The position numbers and the translations under genes are program-made. This document shows positions 20,696-30,225 of a stretch of 64,000 nt of DNA, piece after piece (position 1 is the stretch's first letter; each line of letters starts with the position of its first letter). The notes under the pieces are model-generated. The model was not told where the DNA came from and searched no databases. It saw only the letters and a program-made list of their open reading frames with translations. This stretch comes from Bradyrhizobium lupini. Lineage in GTDB: Bacteria > Pseudomonadota > Alphaproteobacteria > Rhizobiales > Xanthobacteraceae. Location of the stretch: NCBI RefSeq assembly GCF_040939785.1, contig NZ_CP162553.1, positions 3,720,001 to 3,784,000 of the forward strand, written 5' to 3'.

Positions 20696-21304
20696 TCACA
20701 CCGCAACTAGCCGCTCGCGCCGCAGGAACGCAAGCAGCGGCAGCAGCGGCAAGCCGAGAATGGTGAAGTGGTCGCCCTCGATACGCTCGAACAAATGGAT
20801 CCCCAGGCTTTCGAGCTGATAGCCGCCGACGCTGGTGCTGACGGCGCCGCCGGCGATGTCGAGATAGGCCGAAAGCTCGGCCTCGGTCATCTGCCGCATC
20901 GTGAGGCGGGCAACCGAGACGTCCTCGAAGATGATCTCGCCATCGCGTGCGATCGCCACGGCGGAATTCAGCTCATGGCTATGGCCGGAGAGATCGCGCA
21001 GCTGCGCCAGCGCCTGGGCGCGGCCCGCTGGCTTGTTGAAGAGGCGATCGCCAAGCGCCAGCGTTTGATCAGCACCAATGACGGTGCTTCCAACGTGATG
21101 GGCCGAGACTGCCTTGGCTTTTTCGCGCGCCAGCAGCAGGGCGATCTCGCGCGGACCAGAAAGCCCGGAGGCGGCCTGGATGCCGCGCTCGTCGATATCA
21201 GCCGTGATCGCCTTGAACTCGAGCCCGGCATTGGCCAGGAGCATCTTTCTCGCGCTGCTCTGCGAGGCCAGGATCAACGAAGATTTGCCGAGCCACAGAC
21301 CCAT
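20696..21304 (-). CDS. Maf-like nucleoside triphosphate pyrophosphatase
   Basis: Maf/YhdE/YceF-family house-cleaning enzyme that hydrolyses non-canonical or canonical NTPs to NMPs. 202 residues from ATG 21304. Motifs: [21 protein letters not shown] near the N-terminus, [16 protein letters not shown], and [19 protein letters not shown] near the C-terminus. Overexpression of Bacillus Maf blocks septation, hence the older name septum formation inhibitor. It is 17 bases downstream of ppsR, and its stop overlaps an alternative coaE start. Confidence 0.93.
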   Translation of the reverse strand: MGLWLGKSSLILASQSSARKMLLANAGLEFKAITADIDERGIQAASGLSGPREIALLLAREKAKAVSAHHVGSTVIGADQTLALGDRLFNKPAGRAQALAQLRDLSGHSHELNSAVAIARDGEIIFEDVSVARLTMRQMTEAELSAYLDIAGGAVSTSVGGYQLESLGIHLFERIEGDHFTILGLPLLPLLAFLRRERLVAV

Positions 21305-21321
21305 CGCGAAACTATCCCAAA

Positions 21322-22161
21322 CTATTCAGAAGGCCGGTTACGCTGACGATCGCTGTAGAGTTTCATGATCGCCGCGGCGGTTTCCTCGATCGAGCGCCGC
21401 GTGACGTCGAGCAGCGGCCAATCGTGCTTGGCGCTCAGCTTGCGGGCAAATGCGACCTCCTCGGCGACCGACTGCTTGTCGGTATAAGTGTCGCTGCTGG
21501 AATCGGCCCCCATGGAGAGCAGGCGGTTCGTGCGCACCTGGATCAATCGTTCCGGCGTCGCATGCAAGCTCACCACCAGCGGTCGCGTCAACGTCTCCAG
21601 CTGCGAGGGCACCGGAATGCCTGGAACCAGCGGCACGTTGGCAGTGCGGATGCCTCGGTTGGCAAGGTAGATCGACGTCGGGGTCTTGGAGGTGCGGGAA
21701 ACGCCGACGAGCACCACGTCCGCGTCGTCGAGCCCTTCGACATGCTGGCCGTCATCGTGGATCATCGTGTAGTTCAACGCGTCGATACGCTTGAAGTATT
21801 CGGCATTGAGCACGTGCTGGGCGCCGACCCGGCCGGTCGTGGCAGCTCCGAGATAGGCCTCGAACAACTGCATCACCGGCCCGATGATCGACAGGCTCGG
21901 AACATTGATCCCCTTGCACTTGTCCTCGAGCCTCGAAACCAGATCCTTCTCGAGCAGCGTGAACAGCACGATTCCCGGCGCTTCCTCGATCTCGTCAAGC
22001 ACGCGATCGAGCTGTTTCTGGCTGCGCACCAGCGGATAGACGTGCTCGACCGGGGTCACGTTGGCGTACTGGGCAGCAACGGCGCGCGCGACCGTGATCA
22101 GCGTCTCACCGGTGGAGTCGGAGACGAGGTGCAGATGGAAATAATTGTTCGAAGTCGGCAC
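21322..22161 (-). CDS. ppsR: Pyruvate, phosphate dikinase regulatory protein (bifunctional kinase/phosphorylase, DUF299)
   Basis: Switches PPDK (or PEP synthetase) off and on by ADP-dependent phosphorylation and phosphate-dependent dephosphorylation of a Thr. 279 residues. The start is probably GTG 22161 (translated [20 protein letters not shown]). The P-loop-like [11 protein letters not shown] is at about 153-163, and [15 protein letters not shown] follows. In Caulobacter the orthologue is the first gene next to the origin, and here it likewise borders the proposed origin at 22162-22619. Which of PPDK or PEP synthetase is its target cannot be told from this window. Confidence 0.92.
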   Translation of the reverse strand: MPTSNNYFHLHLVSDSTGETLITVARAVAAQYANVTPVEHVYPLVRSQKQLDRVLDEIEEAPGIVLFTLLEKDLVSRLEDKCKGINVPSLSIIGPVMQLFEAYLGAATTGRVGAQHVLNAEYFKRIDALNYTMIHDDGQHVEGLDDADVVLVGVSRTSKTPTSIYLANRGIRTANVPLVPGIPVPSQLETLTRPLVVSLHATPERLIQVRTNRLLSMGADSSSDTYTDKQSVAEEVAFARKLSAKHDWPLLDVTRRSIEETAAAIMKLYSDRQRNRPSE

Positions 22162-22496
22162 AAAAGCCCTTTGTATGGAGTCGGTGTGGTTTGTGGATTT
22201 CTGTGGAGCTTAACCCCCCGGAAAGGGATGTGCGACACCGGGGGCGGGACAAGTGCCAATTTCTTCACACCACTGCCCCTGAGAACAACTTCGACGCCCT
22301 CCCGAAAAGGAAACGGGATTGCGTCGATAACCCTCTTGATAAGCTGCCGACAGAAACGCGCAAGCCTTTGAAGCTGACCGCCTTATCGAAAGCGGCCGGA
22401 GCTGTCAGAGGATATGTTGATGGATGTGAACAAGCGCGTGTGAATGGGCGGACGGAAATGTGTGAGTCCAATTCACCGTCACATAGACTCAAACCT

Positions 22497-22515
22497 TAAG
22501 AATCTAAGATTCTTA
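22497..22515. repeat. 19-bp palindrome carrying two GANTC methylation sites
   Basis: The sequence is TAAGAATCT-A-AGATTCTTA: perfect 9-base arms around one base. Each arm contains a GANTC site (GAATC at 22500, GATTC at 22508), the recognition sequence of the alphaproteobacterial cell-cycle methyltransferase CcrM. It lies in the AT-rich right half of the proposed origin, about 100 bases before hemJ. Confidence 0.75.
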
Positions 22516-22558
22516 TTGGAGAAGGGCGCTACGGACGGATATGTGTGCAGGTAAGACC

Positions 22559-22573
22559 TTAACGAGTTCTTAC
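22559..22573. promoter_or_regulatory. CtrA-like site TTAA-N7-TTAC
   Basis: TTAACGAGTTCTTAC fits the CtrA consensus TTAA-N7-TTAAC except at one position. It is flanked by GTAAGA and TCTTAC, which form a small inverted repeat. In Caulobacter CtrA silences the origin; in rhizobia this role is not established, so the site may instead belong to the hemJ promoter. Confidence 0.3.
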
Positions 22574-22619
22574 TATCCCCAGCGTTCCCTTCGGCCAGGC
22601 GGCAATCCGGACCCGAGAC

Positions 22620-23054
22620 ATGTTTGAAGACGTCTATCTCTGGATCAAGGCGCTGCATGTGATCGCCGTCATCTCCTGGATGGCGGGCATGCTCTATTTG
22701 CCGCGACTGTTCGTTTATCATTGTGAGGCCGAAATCGGCTCGAAGCAGTCGGAAACGTTCAAGATCATGGAACGGCGGCTGTTCAAGGCGATCATCAACC
22801 CCGCCATGATCGTGACCTGGCTCGCCGGGCTCTATCTCGCCTGGGCTGGCCACTGGTTCACTTTCGGCTGGCTGCACGTAAAACTGGCACTGGTCCTAGC
22901 GATGTCCGCGGTCCACGGCTTTTTTTCGCGCTGGCTGAAGGATTTCGCAGCGGATCGGCGCCTCCGGAGCCAGAAATTCTATCGGATTATCAACGAGGTA
23001 CCAACTGCCTTGATGATTCTGATCGTCATCATGGTGATCGTGAAGCCGTTCTAG
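22620..23054 (+). CDS. hemJ: Protoporphyrinogen IX oxidase HemJ
   Basis: Oxidises protoporphyrinogen IX to protoporphyrin IX in heme synthesis; HemJ is the usual form in alphaproteobacteria lacking HemY or HemG. 144 residues from ATG 22620 with four membrane spans. The family-conserved His in IKALHVIAVISWMAGMLYLPRLF is present, as are the conserved Lys/His region VKLALVLAMSAVHGFFSRW and the C-terminal RIINEVPT. It was earlier annotated as UPF0093 or CopD-like. It is the first gene right of the proposed origin. hemE, which lies here in several related genomes, is absent. Confidence 0.93.
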   Translation: MFEDVYLWIKALHVIAVISWMAGMLYLPRLFVYHCEAEIGSKQSETFKIMERRLFKAIINPAMIVTWLAGLYLAWAGHWFTFGWLHVKLALVLAMSAVHGFFSRWLKDFAADRRLRSQKFYRIINEVPTALMILIVIMVIVKPF

Positions 23055-23300
23055 GCAGCGGTCGCGAACAATCGCTCAGTGCTTCTGCTTGCGGAGTGTG
23101 AGGCGATTTTCTATATTAGCGATATCCCACCCAACGCAGGCGGATGTGGTCGTGTCTGAGCTTTCCAGAGGCCGGACACCCCATCAGGTTTGAAGCCTCA
23201 CCGGCGCTCTCCTTGCCAGACCTGCGGACCTTACCTTTTCGCGTCCGCATTTCAGAGCCTCCTCGCACCCCCTCCCAGGTTACCCCACAGGACCACCCCA

Positions 23301-24566
<1,266 letters not shown>

Positions 24567-24584
24567 TTGCAATGCAACATGATT

Positions 24585-24612
24585 AAAGGGCGCCTTCGGG
24601 CGCCCTTTTTCT
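24585..24612 (+). terminator. Intrinsic terminator after rho
   Basis: A ten-pair stem (AAAGGGCGCC / GGCGCCCTTT) with a TTCG tetraloop followed directly by T-rich sequence, starting 18 bases after the rho stop. It should separate rho from mnmE, which starts about 200 bases further on. Confidence 0.85.
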
Positions 24613-24814
24613 TTGTGCGGCTTTGTTGCAGCGGAGGGAATAGCGGGATCGAGGGATGCCGCTCATTCCGTTGGAAGTGGGTCTTGCAGGAGACGCTCGG
24701 GAGTTTTTTGCATCGCACCATAGGTTTTGCTGCGAGAATCCATGCAGCATAATCGCTCGATTTGTCAGCCGAAACGGATGTTTGCCTTTTCCCTTTCAGC
24801 CGGACAAATAGGCT

Positions 24815-26172
24815 ATGTATCCGCGAGACCACACCATCTTTGCACTGTCGTCTGGCCGTCCGCCAAGTGCGCTTGCGGCGGTGCGTGTCTCCGGGCCAGG
24901 CGCCAGCCTGGTGCTGACGACGCTGGCGGGCAAGCTGCCGGCGCCGAGGCAGGCCAGCCGCCGGCTCCTTCATGACGGCGTGGGCCAGCCGATCGACGAT
25001 TCGGTGGTGTTGTGGTTTCCGGGGCCCGGCAGCGCGACCGGCGAGGACGTCGCCGAATTTCACGTCCATGGCGGCCGCGCGGTGCTGGCCGCACTGTTTA
25101 CCGCAATTTCCGTAATTCCGAATATGCGAGCTGCCGAACCGGGCGAATTCACCCGGCGCGCCTTCGAGAACGGCAAGCTCGACCTGACCGAGGCGGAGGG
25201 CCTCGACGATCTCATTCATGCCGACACCGACCGCCAGCGCCGCCAGGCGTTGCGGCAGTTGCAGGGTCTCCTCGGCAACCGCGCGCGCGACTGGCGCGAG
25301 CGCATCATCGACGCCTCGGCCTTGATCGAGGCCGGCATCGATTTCTCCGACGAGGGCGATGTGCCCGCCGAGTTGAGAGCGCCTGCGGTCAAGGCGATCA
25401 GTGCGCTGCATGACGAAATCGCAGAAGTCCTTGCGGCACAGGGACAAGCTGAACGCTTGCGCGACGGCCTGGTGGTTGCGATCGCGGGCGAGCCGAATGT
25501 CGGCAAGTCGACGCTGATCAACCAGCTCGCGCGCCGCGACGTCGCGATCGTCTCGCCGCATGCCGGCACGACACGCGATGTGATCGAGGTGCAGCTCGAT
25601 CTTGATGGCTATCCCGTCACGGTGATCGACACGGCCGGCATTCGCGAGACCGACGATCCGGTGGAGCAGGAGGGTGTTCGCCGGGCGCGAGCCCGAGCCG
25701 AAGACGCCGACCTCGTGTTGTGGCTGGTGGAGGCGGGGCGCGCGGTCGATCCGGCCGCAATGCCGTTGCTGGGGAAGTCCGGCAACGCAGGCAGCCGCTC
25801 CGGCGGTTCGGTCTGGATCGTGCGCAACAAGATCGATCTCGGCGGGGTCGAGGACGTCGGCCTGCACGGTGAGTTCGGAATCGCCGCCAGCCGGGGGACG
25901 GCATTCCCGAGCTGGTCCATGCTATGGTGAAATTCGCCGCCGACTTCTTCGGAACGACTGAGGGCGCGTTGGTGACGCGAGCCCGGCAGCGGGATTTGCT
26001 GCGCCGAGCGTCGGACAGCTTGCGGCGGAGTCTGGAGCTTGTAGAAGACAGCGAGGAGCTTGCTGCCGAAGAGCTGCGCGCTGCGGCCTATGCCTTGGGC
26101 CGGCTGCTGGGTCGGGTGGATGTCGAGGACGTCCTGGGGGCGATTTTTCAGAAGTTCTGCGTTGGGAAGTAG
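24815..26172 (+). pseudogene. mnmE: tRNA modification GTPase MnmE, frameshifted as read
   Basis: With MnmG it adds the carboxymethylaminomethyl group to U34 of certain tRNAs. From ATG 24815 ([14 protein letters not shown]) the frame is intact through the tetrahydrofolate-binding N-domain, the helical domain and the G domain (GEPNVGKS, about 225-232; DTAGI; NKIDL) to about base 25890. There a run of five G (CCGGGGGAC) shifts the frame. A sixth G gives [18 protein letters not shown] and the normal end FQKFCVGK, which carries the invariant C-terminal Cys; 452 residues in all. MnmE is highly conserved and mnmG next door is intact, so sequencing error is likely. Confidence 0.9.
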
Positions 26173-26174
26173 AC

Positions 26175-26197
26175 CTAGTTCTTCATTGTAGAACTAG
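26175..26197. terminator. Possible terminator hairpin after mnmE
   Basis: An 8-base inverted repeat CTAGTTCT / AGAACTAG with a 7-base loop begins three bases after the mnmE stop. The following bases are T-rich but interrupted (CCTTTGTTCC), so termination would be moderate. It separates mnmE from the parS sites that follow. Confidence 0.4.
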
Positions 26198-26214
26198 CCT
26201 TTGTTCCACTTCTT

Positions 26215-26230
26215 CGTTTCACGTGAATCA
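26215..26230. promoter_or_regulatory. parS-like site 1
   Basis: CGTTTCACGTGAATCA matches 14 of 16 bases of the bacterial parS consensus (TGTTTCACGTGAAACA). It is 15 bases from site 2, so the two may act as one ParB loading region. Confidence 0.65.
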
Positions 26231-26244
26231 GTCGCGTTCCGAGA

Positions 26245-26260
26245 CGTTTCACGTGAAACG
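26245..26260. promoter_or_regulatory. parS site 2
   Basis: CGTTTCACGTGAAACG is a perfect 16-base palindrome with the full 14-base parS core; only the outermost base on each side differs from the consensus. ParB from the nearby parB gene should bind here. Confidence 0.85.
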
Positions 26261-26528
26261 TGGCTCCATTACCCATATTTGCTGGCAAACGTGGCAGCTA
26301 AGGGAGCGGGTGAGCGGAGAGATCCCGGATCACTCCGCTCGCGATGATGGGAGTATGCCGCTGCCATCGAGCTTCGGAGACCGGGCCGCATCTGGACGTT
26401 ACGGCCCTTCAGTAGACACTTTATGCTTCGGGAGCTCCGTTTTCTACCGCTGAAAATGATAATTTTTCCAAGGGCGGTTCTACTATGCATGGGGTTGTTT
26501 CGCGAAAACATCTGGGCTCCGCTTGCAC

Positions 26529-26544
26529 CGTTTCACGTGAAACA
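26529..26544. promoter_or_regulatory. parS site 3
   Basis: CGTTTCACGTGAAACA matches 15 of 16 bases. It lies 56 bases before the mnmG start and may overlap that promoter. Confidence 0.85.
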
Positions 26545-26600
26545 ACCGCCTTTCCAGTTTCCGCTTCCGGCTTCCCCGCCTCTGAGCTAGAAGTCCGTCC

Positions 26601-28481
26601 ATGCGAACAGAGCGAGAGAGCTTCGACGTCATTGTGATTGGCGGCGGCCATGCCGGCTGTGAGGCCGCTTCTGCCTCTGCCCGGATGGGCGCGGCGACCG
26701 CTCTGGTCACGCACCGCTTCTCCACGGTCGGCGCGATGTCCTGCAATCCCGCCATTGGCGGTCTCGGCAAGGGCCATCTGGTTCGCGAGGTCGACGCGCT
26801 CGATGGTCTGATGGGCCGGGTCGGCGACGCCGGCGGTATTCAGTTTCGCGTTCTCAATCGCCGTAAGGGCCCAGCGGTCCGTGGTCCGCGCGCGCAGGCC
26901 GACCGGAAGCTCTATGCGGCCGCGATGCAGGCGGCGATCCGGGAGACCGAGGGTCTTTCCGTGGTCGAAGGCGAAGCGGACGAGCTGATCGTGGTCGAGG
27001 GACGGGTGATCGGCCTGCGCCTGGCAGATGGCCGCGAGCTTCGGGCAGGGGCCGTCGTCGTCACCACCGGCACCTTCCTCCGCGGTCTGATCCATCTCGG
27101 AGAGAAGATTTGGCCCGCCGGCAGGGTCGGCGAGGCGCCAGCGATGGGCCTTTCGACCTCCTTCGAGCGCGCGGGGTTCACCCTCGGACGGCTCAAGACA
27201 GGGACCCCGCCGCGTCTGGATGGGACGACGATCGACTGGTCGGCGGTCGAGATGCAGCCGGGGGACGAGCCTCCGGAGCCGTTTTCCGTGATGACCGAGC
27301 GGATCACGACGCCACAGATCCAGTGCGGGATCACCCGGACAAATTCCGCGACTCACGAGGTGATCCGGGCCAATGTTCATCGCTCTCCGATGTACTCCGG
27401 CCAGATCAAGAGCTCCGGACCGCGTTATTGCCCCTCGATCGAGGACAAGATCGTTCGCTTCGGCGATCGCGACGGTCACCAGATCTTCCTGGAGCCGGAA
27501 GGGCTCGACGACAGCACTGTCTATCCCAACGGCATCTCGACCTCGCTGCCGGAGGAGGTTCAGCTCGCCATCCTCGCAACCATTCCCGGCCTGGAGCGGG
27601 TGAAGATGGTCCGGCCGGGCTATGCCATCGAATACGACCACATCGATCCGCGTGAGCTCGATCCGACCCTCCAGACCAAGCGTCTGCGCGGCTTGTTCCT
27701 GGCTGGCCAGATCAACGGCACGACCGGATACGAGGAAGCCGCCGGCCAAGGCATCGTGGCCGGGCTGAACGCGGCATTGGCTGCGAGCGGCGCCGCGCTG
27801 ACAGTGTTCGACCGAGCTGATGGCTATCTCGGCGTGATGATCGACGACCTCGTCACCCGCGGCATCAGCGAACCCTATCGGATGTTCACCTCCAGGGCCG
27901 AGTACCGGCTGACACTGCGTGCGGACAACGCCGACCAGCGTCTAACCGAGAAGGGCATCGCCTCGGGATGCGTCGGGAGCGCCCGGACCGTGCATCACCG
28001 CGCCAAGATGGTCGCCTTGAATGCGGCACGAGCGCTCTCGAAGTCGCTGACGGTCACCCCGAACGAGGCCATTAAGCAGGGTCTGACCCTGAACCGGGAC
28101 GGCCAGCGGCGCTCGGCTTTCGAACTGATGGCCTATCCCGATATTGGCTGGAGCCAGGTCCGTGCGATCTGGCCCGAGCTGTCCGGCATTGATCCCGTCA
28201 TTGCCACCCATCTCGAGATCGACGCGAAGTACGATGTCTATCTGGAGCGCCAGAGCGCGGACGTCGAAGCCTTCAGGCGGGACGAGGGGATGGTGTTGTC
28301 GGACGTCGATTACCAGCAGGTCCCCGGTCTCTCCAATGAGGTGCGGGCCAAGCTGGAGAACGCGCGGCCGTTCACCGTTGGCCAGGCCGGCCGAATCGAC
28401 GGCATGACGCCTGCCGCGCTCGGCATTCTTGCGGCCTATCTCCGCCGCGAAGCGCGGAAGACTTCCAAAGCAATCGCATAG
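26601..28481 (+). CDS. mnmG: tRNA uridine 5-carboxymethylaminomethyl modification enzyme MnmG
   Basis: FAD-dependent partner of MnmE in modifying U34 of tRNA (older name GidA). 626 residues from ATG 26601. The N-terminal dinucleotide-binding motif [11 protein letters not shown] is at about 13-23. Further family signatures are [22 protein letters not shown], the cysteine-containing [11 protein letters not shown], and [24 protein letters not shown]. Complete and in frame, unlike mnmE. Parts of the sequence near the 3' end are dense in the Shine-Dalgarno-free overlap with rsmG: the rsmG GTG comes seven bases after the mnmG stop. Confidence 0.97.
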   Translation: MRTERESFDVIVIGGGHAGCEAASASARMGAATALVTHRFSTVGAMSCNPAIGGLGKGHLVREVDALDGLMGRVGDAGGIQFRVLNRRKGPAVRGPRAQADRKLYAAAMQAAIRETEGLSVVEGEADELIVVEGRVIGLRLADGRELRAGAVVVTTGTFLRGLIHLGEKIWPAGRVGEAPAMGLSTSFERAGFTLGRLKTGTPPRLDGTTIDWSAVEMQPGDEPPEPFSVMTERITTPQIQCGITRTNSATHEVIRANVHRSPMYSGQIKSSGPRYCPSIEDKIVRFGDRDGHQIFLEPEGLDDSTVYPNGISTSLPEEVQLAILATIPGLERVKMVRPGYAIEYDHIDPRELDPTLQTKRLRGLFLAGQINGTTGYEEAAGQGIVAGLNAALAASGAALTVFDRADGYLGVMIDDLVTRGISEPYRMFTSRAEYRLTLRADNADQRLTEKGIASGCVGSARTVHHRAKMVALNAARALSKSLTVTPNEAIKQGLTLNRDGQRRSAFELMAYPDIGWSQVRAIWPELSGIDPVIATHLEIDAKYDVYLERQSADVEAFRRDEGMVLSDVDYQQVPGLSNEVRAKLENARPFTVGQAGRIDGMTPAALGILAAYLRREARKTSKAIA

Positions 28482-28496
28482 GTTTCACGTGAAACA
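28481..28496. promoter_or_regulatory. parS site 4, spanning the mnmG stop and rsmG start
   Basis: GGTTTCACGTGAAACA matches 15 of 16 bases. It begins at the last base of the mnmG stop codon and contains the GTG that is the only plausible rsmG start. Confidence 0.85.
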
Positions 28497-29262
28497 GCGC
28501 GGGACCGGCGGCGGCAGATCGTCATCAGGAAAACCCTCGGCGGGTGAGGGTGCCGGTGTTCGCTCCGAACCGGCGCCTGCCCGGCCAAAGATCGACAAGG
28601 CCAGCGCCAACGATCGATCGTGGGACGTCGTCATTGCAGCCGACAAGGTTGCGGCGCTCAACCTCGCGCCTGTTTCACATGAAACGGAAGCCCGGCTCGA
28701 TCGCTACATTGCACTGCTACGGGAGTGGCAGGCCAAGACCAACCTCGTCGCGCCCTCGACATTGCCGTACCTCTGGACCCGGCACATCGCCGACTCGCTT
28801 CAGCTCGTCGCTCTCGCCCCATCGGCCAAACGTTGGGCCGACCTCGGCAGCGGTGGCGGCTTTCCCGGGATCGTCCTGGCCTGCGCCATGGCCGGGACGG
28901 CCGGGGCGAGCGTCCATCTGGTCGAGCGAATCGCCAAGAAGGCAGCCTTCCTGCGCGAAGCCGTGCGCGTCACGACATCTCCGGGAGTCGTACATCTCGC
29001 TGAGATCGGGGATAATGTGGATAGAATCACCGGCCCGGTCGATTGCGTCACCGCGCGTGCGCTGGCTCCGCTACATCAACTCATCGGCTTTGCGGAGCCG
29101 CTGATGCGCCGGGGCGCAAAAGCGTTGTTTCTCAAGGGTCAAGATGTAGAGTCTGAATTGACCGAAGCCACTAAATATTGGAATATTCAGCCGCAGCTCC
29201 ACCACAGCCGTACAGGCGACGGTTGGATCGTCGAGCTGGCTTCCGTCGAACGGCGCGGGTGA
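28489..29262 (+). CDS. rsmG: 16S rRNA (guanine(527)-N(7))-methyltransferase RsmG
   Basis: Methylates G527 of 16S rRNA with S-adenosylmethionine (older name GidB); loss gives low-level streptomycin resistance in several bacteria. The only in-frame start before the conserved region is GTG 28489, inside parS site 4. This gives 257 residues with an unusual low-complexity N-terminal extension of about 60 residues (GGGRSSSGKPSAGEGAG). The conserved domain starts at PVSHETEARLDRYIALL; WTRHIADSLQL, the SAM site DLGSGGGFPG (118-127) and TARALAPLHQL follow. The start cannot be fixed by a ribosome-binding site. It precedes parA by 29 bases. Confidence 0.9.
   Translation: MKQRGTGGGRSSSGKPSAGEGAGVRSEPAPARPKIDKASANDRSWDVVIAADKVAALNLAPVSHETEARLDRYIALLREWQAKTNLVAPSTLPYLWTRHIADSLQLVALAPSAKRWADLGSGGGFPGIVLACAMAGTAGASVHLVERIAKKAAFLREAVRVTTSPGVVHLAEIGDNVDRITGPVDCVTARALAPLHQLIGFAEPLMRRGAKALFLKGQDVESELTEATKYWNIQPQLHHSRTGDGWIVELASVERRG
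28671..28686. promoter_or_regulatory. parS-like site 5, inside rsmG
   Basis: TGTTTCACATGAAACG matches 14 of 16 bases; the central CG is CA. It lies in coding sequence and encodes the conserved V-S-H-E-T of RsmG. Whether ParB binds it is uncertain because the central dinucleotide is altered. Confidence 0.45.
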
Positions 29263-29291
29263 GGCGTCAGGGGCCGAGTGGGGAATTTGCG

Positions 29292-30146
29292 ATGAGCGTG
29301 ATTGACGAACCGCAGCAAGAACAGACCGCCGCCGTCCCGCAGGGCCATCCGCGCATCCTGGCGCTGGCGAATCAGAAGGGCGGCGTGGGAAAAACAACCA
29401 CGGCGATCAATCTCGGGACAGCGCTCGCGGCGATCGGCGAACGCGTCCTGATCGTCGATCTCGATCCGCAGGGCAATGCCTCGACGGGACTCGGCATCGA
29501 TCGCCGCAACCGCTCCTGCTCGACCTATGACGTTCTGATCGGCGAGGCGAGCCTGCGGGAAGCGGTGGTGTCGACGGCAGTGCCGCGGCTGCATATCGCG
29601 CCCTCGACCATGGATCTCTCCGGCCTCGAGCTCGAGCTCGGCACCACGCCTGGTCGTGCGTACAAGCTGCGCGACGCGATCAGCGCGCTCAACAACAACG
29701 TTTCGCCCGACGCCGATTACACCTATGTGCTGATCGACTGCCCGCCCTCGCTCAACTTGATCACCGTGAACGCGATGGCGGCTTCCGACGCGATCCTGGT
29801 GCCGCTGCAGTGCGAGTTCTTCGCGCTCGAAGGTCTGTCGCAATTGCTGCAGACGGTGGAGCAGGTGCGCTCGACGCTCAATCCGAACTTGTCGATCCAC
29901 GGCATCGTGCTGACCATGTTCGACTCGCGCAACAATCTCTCGAACCAGGTCGTTGCCGACGTCCGGCAGTTCATGGGCGAGAAGGTCTACAAGACCATGA
30001 TCCCGCGCAACGTGCGCATCTCGGAGGCGCCGTCCTACGGCAAGCCGGTGCTGGTCTACGATCTCAAATGCGTCGGCAGCGAAGCCTACTTGCGGCTCGC
30101 CACCGAAGTGATCCAGCGCGAGCGCGAGCTTCGCACGACGCATTGA
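29292..30146 (+). CDS. parA: Chromosome partitioning ATPase ParA
   Basis: Walker-type ATPase that binds DNA nonspecifically and moves ParB-parS complexes apart after replication. I chose ATG 29292 (MSVIDEPQQEQTAAV), 284 residues. The deviant Walker A KGGVGKTTT is at about 29-37; VLIVDLDPQGNASTGLG and LIDCPPSLNLITVNA (Walker B) are typical. In frame and complete. The gene is preceded by rsmG and followed 79 bases later by parB, the standard gidAB-parAB order of alphaproteobacterial chromosomes. Confidence 0.96.
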   Translation: MSVIDEPQQEQTAAVPQGHPRILALANQKGGVGKTTTAINLGTALAAIGERVLIVDLDPQGNASTGLGIDRRNRSCSTYDVLIGEASLREAVVSTAVPRLHIAPSTMDLSGLELELGTTPGRAYKLRDAISALNNNVSPDADYTYVLIDCPPSLNLITVNAMAASDAILVPLQCEFFALEGLSQLLQTVEQVRSTLNPNLSIHGIVLTMFDSRNNLSNQVVADVRQFMGEKVYKTMIPRNVRISEAPSYGKPVLVYDLKCVGSEAYLRLATEVIQRERELRTTH

Positions 30147-30225
30147 AGCGGCGTTGATCCTACGAGTTACGAGTTTCGACAATTCAGTTCTGGAGTGCTG
30201 CATCGTGAATCCAAGGGAGCTGGCG

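Larger units (their letters stand above)
22162..22619. other. Proposed chromosomal replication origin (ppsR-hemJ intergenic region)
   Basis: A 458-base gene-free stretch between divergent ppsR and hemJ. Caulobacter and other alphaproteobacteria have their origin beside the ppsR orthologue. Seen directly: three TGTGG units at 22185, 22192 and 22202 (the middle one reads TGTGGATTT), and TTCTTCACA at 22261, which fits the relaxed DnaA box TTNTNCACA. There are GANTC sites at 22178, 22464, 22486, 22500 and 22508. A CtrA-like TTAA-N7-TTAC lies at 22559-22573, and the right half is AT-rich for this genome. No perfect DnaA box (TTATCCACA) is present, so the assignment rests on context and the motif cluster. 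Confidence 0.55.
26173..26600. other. mnmE-mnmG intergenic region with parS sites
   Basis: A 428-base non-coding stretch holding three parS-like palindromes (listed separately) and the hairpin after mnmE. It also has a small inverted repeat AGCGGAG ... CTCCGCT near 26315-26340. I see no open frame with coding character. The mnmG promoter must lie here, partly overlapping the third parS site. Confidence 0.7.
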
